DNA of 64,000 nt, taken from the NCBI GenBank assembly GCA_034668825.1, contig JAXDOR010000139.1:1-64000 (forward strand). Direction: 5' to 3'. The position numbers were made by a program, and so were the translations under genes. Below the pieces are notes generated by a model. It saw only the letters and a list, made by a program, of their open reading frames with translations, had not been told where the DNA came from and ran no database searches. This DNA is from CANKHA01 sp034668825 (GTDB taxonomy: Bacteria > Pseudomonadota > Alphaproteobacteria > Rhizobiales > Xanthobacteraceae). Position 1 is the stretch's first letter. Every line of letters starts with the position of its first letter. Shown here one piece after another: positions 61,035 through 64,000 of this stretch.

Positions 61035-61679
61035 CTAGAGGGCTTGCGAATTAGTCATTAAGTGATCGCGTTTAACAAGATCTTCAATAACACGTTCAGC
61101 GAATTTTGATTTTGCCCTGAGCTTAATCACCGCAGGCTCCATTCGGTTGTTCAAATACGCTTTCCCTTCAATATATGCATACGTGAAATATCTCGCTTTG
61201 AAATTGTAACCTAAAAACATGTATGTTTTGACGGAAGCTTCGCCAAACGTCTCATCTCTAAGAGTGCGGCCCAAAGGCACGAAATTTCTGATAGTCATCC
61301 CTCCGGGCTCGGGAGTCAGGATCTGAAAATAATAGCGATACTCATCAAAATCGCTGTGAGGTTGCTTGCCATCAACGTGACGGACTCCGCATCGCGGACG
61401 ATACCTGACTCGTTCCGGAGGGTATTTGCTAACTTCGGCAAGCAATTCCAAGAATGGGGCAAACCTTAGTTCAATATAATTGACAAAGTCGCCAAGGAGC
61501 GCGTTGGTTTTTTTCTGGCGGGCCGCTTGTAGCTTCTCCTTTTTCCTGCGTTCTGCGTCGCGTTTTTTTTGCTCGCGGGCCTCCCATTCTGCTAACGTTT
61601 TCTCCGCCCGCATTGAGCTAAAAATTAGCGGCGACATCACTTTTGCTTTTTTTGTTCGTGCGATCTTATCGTAATCCAT
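61035..61679 (-). CDS. Hypothetical basic protein with N-terminal charged helix
   Basis: 214 residues: a Lys/Glu/Arg-rich coiled-coil-like stretch (EKTLAEWEAREQKKRDAERR and beyond, about 25-60), followed by a compact domain with several aromatic residues (DEYRYYFQILTPEPGGMTIR, TYMFLGYNFKARYFTYAYIE). AAGG 8 bases upstream of ATG. I do not recognise the family. It follows the second asparaginase-like gene by 10 bases, so the two are co-transcribed, and converges on the amidase gene. The charged helix suggests nucleic-acid or protein contact; no catalytic motif is seen. Confidence 0.7.
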   Translation of the reverse strand: MDYDKIARTKKAKVMSPLIFSSMRAEKTLAEWEAREQKKRDAERRKKEKLQAARQKKTNALLGDFVNYIELRFAPFLELLAEVSKYPPERVRYRPRCGVRHVDGKQPHSDFDEYRYYFQILTPEPGGMTIRNFVPLGRTLRDETFGEASVKTYMFLGYNFKARYFTYAYIEGKAYLNNRMEPAVIKLRAKSKFAERVIEDLVKRDHLMTNSQAL

Positions 61680-61689
61680 ATCAGAAGCC

Positions 61690-63180
61690 TTAATCGGTGA
61701 AGAGTGTCAGATACGCTCCGTGCGCGCGGAATCTTTTTCCCGCGGGTGGCACAAGATTTATGTAAATGGTGCGTCCCTCTTCGTTAACTCGCTTGAGAGT
61801 TGGGGTGATGTCACGCACCAGCGTTGTTTTCTTTGGCCCCTCGTACGTTCCAGATAAGTAACCGGCAAATTGTGGCACACTGGTCGGTGTGTCAGCATTG
61901 GCGCCGTTCAAATTGACAAATATCGCAATGCTGACTGGTTCGCCGGTCTTTGCATCTTCCATTTCTAGAGCGCTGATACGAAGCACGGCACGCTCGAGAG
62001 AATCTGTTTTTAGATCGCGTGCTGGCCGTTGAGCGAGTTTACCGATGTCAACAAACGTACCACCTTTACCGACTTCACCATATGGAACATCATAGCTGCT
62101 CCCCGATTGCTCTCCTCGTTGGTTGATCTGCATCTGTAAAGCCGCTTCAGCCGGATCTTCCTCAAGCAGCCACATCAACTTCGTAAGCGCTGCTTCAGGC
62201 GTAAGATCTAGACCCGTGATTACACCTACATTCTGAAGCCCGGAACTTGCCTCATAATGTCCTTGTTCGACGGTCCCTTCGAGACATTGCGTCGTATTCA
62301 CCACGATCTTTCCCGCATCAATCGCCTCTTTGAGAGTGTTAAGAAAGTCACTGTCATCCGGGGCATTTCCAGCTCCGAAGGTCCGCAGAATGAACCCGTC
62401 TACATCTAATTTCAGCATGTTCCCGAGAACCTTGGCAGCCATCCCCGGATATAATGGAATGGTAGCGACGCTCTCTTTCATTCTCGGGTTTGCAGTGAAG
62501 GATCCTGCAGGCACCTGCCGCAGCACCGTTTTGTCAATGACAATACGTTCGCCGATTTGGCCTAGATGGGGATAATTTGGGGTGTCAAAGCCTTGCCATC
62601 GGGATGTACTGACCTTGGTAGTACGGTTGCCACGCAACAATACCGTTCCAAAACAAATTGCAACTTCAGGTACTAGTGGCATGAGGCCATCCGCTCGATA
62701 GCCAGCGATATTCAGTGCATTGATAAAGTTCATTACCGCATCTGTACGCGGTTGGAAGATTGGCAATTGCGAACCGGTGATAATCACGGGTTTGCCAAGA
62801 TTCTGAAGAAGGAATGACAGCGCGGACGCGGTATAAGCCATCGTGTCCGTGCCGTGGAGAATCACAAAACCATCATATTTTTCGTATGCGGCTCCGATGG
62901 CCGTTGCCATCAACTTCCAATGTTTCGGGCCAACTTTTGAAGAATCGAGTGGGCCTACTGGCTCTCCGTTTTCGTCTGTCAGCCCTTCTATGTCCCAGAT
63001 AATATCTGCGGCACGCCCTTTCAATCGAAGAGGAACAAACTTTATAAGTCGGTCCTTTGGCGCCGGCCGCAGAGGGCTCGCCGGGTTGCTTTCGTCGGCA
63101 GGAACCATGCCGATGGTTCCGCCGGTGTAGAGAACCAGAACCTTTGTCACGGGCCTGGAGGTTGAAGGATCGTCGGTCAT
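61690..63180 (-). CDS. Type I asparaginase-family protein (2) with C-terminal beta domain
   Basis: 496 residues. Residues ~12-350 are a type I asparaginase-like domain: YTGGTIGM (Thr22), VILHGTDTMAYTASALSFLL (Thr111/Asp112), LLRGNRTTKVSTSRWQGFDT (Lys189), and the C-terminal portion with VVNTTQCLEGTVEQGHYEAS. Residues ~360-496 form an added domain whose pattern (ERAVLRISALEMEDA, AIFVNLNGANADTPT, PQFAGYLSGTYEG, INLVPPAGKRFRAHGAYLTL) resembles the beta-sandwich tail domain of tyrosinases/polyphenol oxidases; this comparison is from memory and needs a profile search. The enzyme is cytoplasmic. GGAGCTCGACG precedes the ATG. Confidence 0.87.
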   Translation of the reverse strand: MTDDPSTSRPVTKVLVLYTGGTIGMVPADESNPASPLRPAPKDRLIKFVPLRLKGRAADIIWDIEGLTDENGEPVGPLDSSKVGPKHWKLMATAIGAAYEKYDGFVILHGTDTMAYTASALSFLLQNLGKPVIITGSQLPIFQPRTDAVMNFINALNIAGYRADGLMPLVPEVAICFGTVLLRGNRTTKVSTSRWQGFDTPNYPHLGQIGERIVIDKTVLRQVPAGSFTANPRMKESVATIPLYPGMAAKVLGNMLKLDVDGFILRTFGAGNAPDDSDFLNTLKEAIDAGKIVVNTTQCLEGTVEQGHYEASSGLQNVGVITGLDLTPEAALTKLMWLLEEDPAEAALQMQINQRGEQSGSSYDVPYGEVGKGGTFVDIGKLAQRPARDLKTDSLERAVLRISALEMEDAKTGEPVSIAIFVNLNGANADTPTSVPQFAGYLSGTYEGPKKTTLVRDITPTLKRVNEEGRTIYINLVPPAGKRFRAHGAYLTLFTD

Positions 63181-63226
63181 CGTCGAGCTCCATTTACATG
63201 CGGGCGCTTGCCCTCTACTACCTACG

Positions 63227-64000
63227 TTACTCGCTTAGCTCTCCCACAATATTGTCGTTCATATACTCCTTAACACGCTTGAGTTTGTCACCGGGCAACG
63301 TCTTTCCTTCACGCATTTCTCTTTCTATCTGAGGCAGCACCCACATGAACTTCGTTATCGCCGCTGGGGCGGACATGTTCACAGCGGGAATTGCACCTGC
63401 CTGTATGGGCAGACTCGCAAGCTGATAAACCTCGGAGAAACGAGACTGGATCGGATATTGGCTCACAAGGAGCACGGGAATGGCTTTTGCTATTGCCTTC
63501 TCCACCAGACCCATCAGCGAATAGGTGCCTTCAGTCGGCAATACACCTACCCCCGGCGTTTCGATGATCAAGCCGGTCAAAGGGGCGCTATCCAAAATAA
63601 CATCTAGAAAAGCCGGATTGAGACCCGGGTAAAATGTCACCTTGAATACACCATCCGAGAAGTCAGCAAGGCACTCCATCTCTCTGTCGCTCTTGGGTGT
63701 CCTCCGCAAATCCTTCTGCAGCTCGATTTCGTGTGCGACTGTCGCCAGCGGCGGCATGGTGGGGGAATGAAAGGCATCAAAGCGATAATCGTCTCTCTTT
63801 TCAGCCCGTACTGCCCTGTAGACATCGTCTCCAATGCAAATAACCACTTCAGGTAGATCCAGGGTGGCTATCTTGCACGCACGCAAGAGATTGATGCGAG
63901 CGTCGCCATGCAATATGTGTCTCGGTGTCTGCGCGCCTGTGAAAACGACAGGTATTTTCAGCCCTGGCCCAAGCGCGAAGGCGACGGCGGAGGCGGAGTA
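63227..64000 (-). CDS. Type I asparaginase-family protein (3), partial at window end
   Basis: The gene runs off the right edge; the visible frame covers the C-terminal ~257 residues, from YSASAVAFALGPGLKIPVVF on. It is similar to asparaginase homologue 1 (HGDARINLLRACKIATLDLP against YGDARVNLLRALKVATQELA; matching FDAF and VGEL stretches), and has the conserved Lys in VYRAVRAEKRDDYRFDAF. The N-terminal Thr motifs lie beyond the window. It precedes homologue 2 by about 46 bases on the same strand, so 3, 2 and the 214-residue gene form one operon. The ATG at 63913 is internal, not the start. Confidence 0.85.
   Translation of the reverse strand, partial: YSASAVAFALGPGLKIPVVFTGAQTPRHILHGDARINLLRACKIATLDLPEVVICIGDDVYRAVRAEKRDDYRFDAFHSPTMPPLATVAHEIELQKDLRRTPKSDREMECLADFSDGVFKVTFYPGLNPAFLDVILDSAPLTGLIIETPGVGVLPTEGTYSLMGLVEKAIAKAIPVLLVSQYPIQSRFSEVYQLASLPIQAGAIPAVNMSAPAAITKFMWVLPQIEREMREGKTLPGDKLKRVKEYMNDNIVGELSE

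Noticed and set aside
1..64000. CRISPR arrays, rRNA, intact tRNA genes, insertion sequences
   Set aside because: I looked for regularly spaced repeats, ribosomal RNA signature stretches, full cloverleaf sequences and transposase genes on both strands and found none.

Overview
The window looks like chromosome from an alphaproteobacterium of the order Hyphomicrobiales, close to Bradyrhizobium/Rhodopseudomonas. The reasons are the high GC, a RopA-type porin, a fused CysNC, many solitary periplasmic binding proteins, aromatic-acid and CoA-ester genes, and rhizobial-style palindromic intergenic repeats. This placement is inference from gene content; no 16S or other marker is present. The left edge is disturbed: bases 1-218 encode a piece of an RND pump in the opposite direction to the pump gene they touch.

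From left to right: an MdtBC-type RND pair (219-3869); a minus-strand locus of EutA-like protein, Fe3+/spermidine-type ABC importer and bicupin protein (3992-11077); a LysR/TctC divergent pair, a benzoate-CoA ligase, a hybrid histidine kinase, an M24 peptidase-fold protein and a TPR/O-GlcNAc-transferase-like protein (11238-20966); a porin and a run of exported proteins (LivK-like, lipoprotein, AapJ-like, beta-propeller, 21166-27618); a beta-hydroxyacid dehydrogenase and an orphan CoxL-like molybdoenzyme (28269-31823); a second ABC importer in an operon with MmgE/PrpD and SDR genes (31976-38045); an SGNH hydrolase, an enoyl-CoA hydratase-family protein and a CoA-transferase (38125-41427); a class A phosphatase and a third ABC binding protein (41566-43347); sulfate activation genes cysQ-cysD-cysNC (43394-47175); and a TAXI-TRAP importer facing a TauD dioxygenase and an SDR (47420-52235). 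The theme is uptake of organic acids and small organic solutes coupled to CoA and oxidoreductase chemistry.

At 52345-52391 lies the 3' portion of a tRNA-Arg(CCT) gene without its 5' half. Next to it is a tyrosine integrase broken by two frameshifts, and after that the base composition drops visibly. From here to the end of the window is a genomic island that is probably immobilised. It carries two cassettes I do not recognise as described systems. The first, on the minus strand (55401-59044), is NYN-domain nuclease, 36-aa ORF, two small helical proteins, a DUF4407-like membrane coiled-coil protein and a membrane-anchored OB-like protein, with an 11-bp-arm inverted repeat upstream. The second (59544-64000) is a GatA-like amidase converging on a hypothetical protein and two type I asparaginase homologues. 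One of these is fused to a C-terminal beta domain that resembles the tail domain of tyrosinases, and a third asparaginase homologue lies at 53772-54968.
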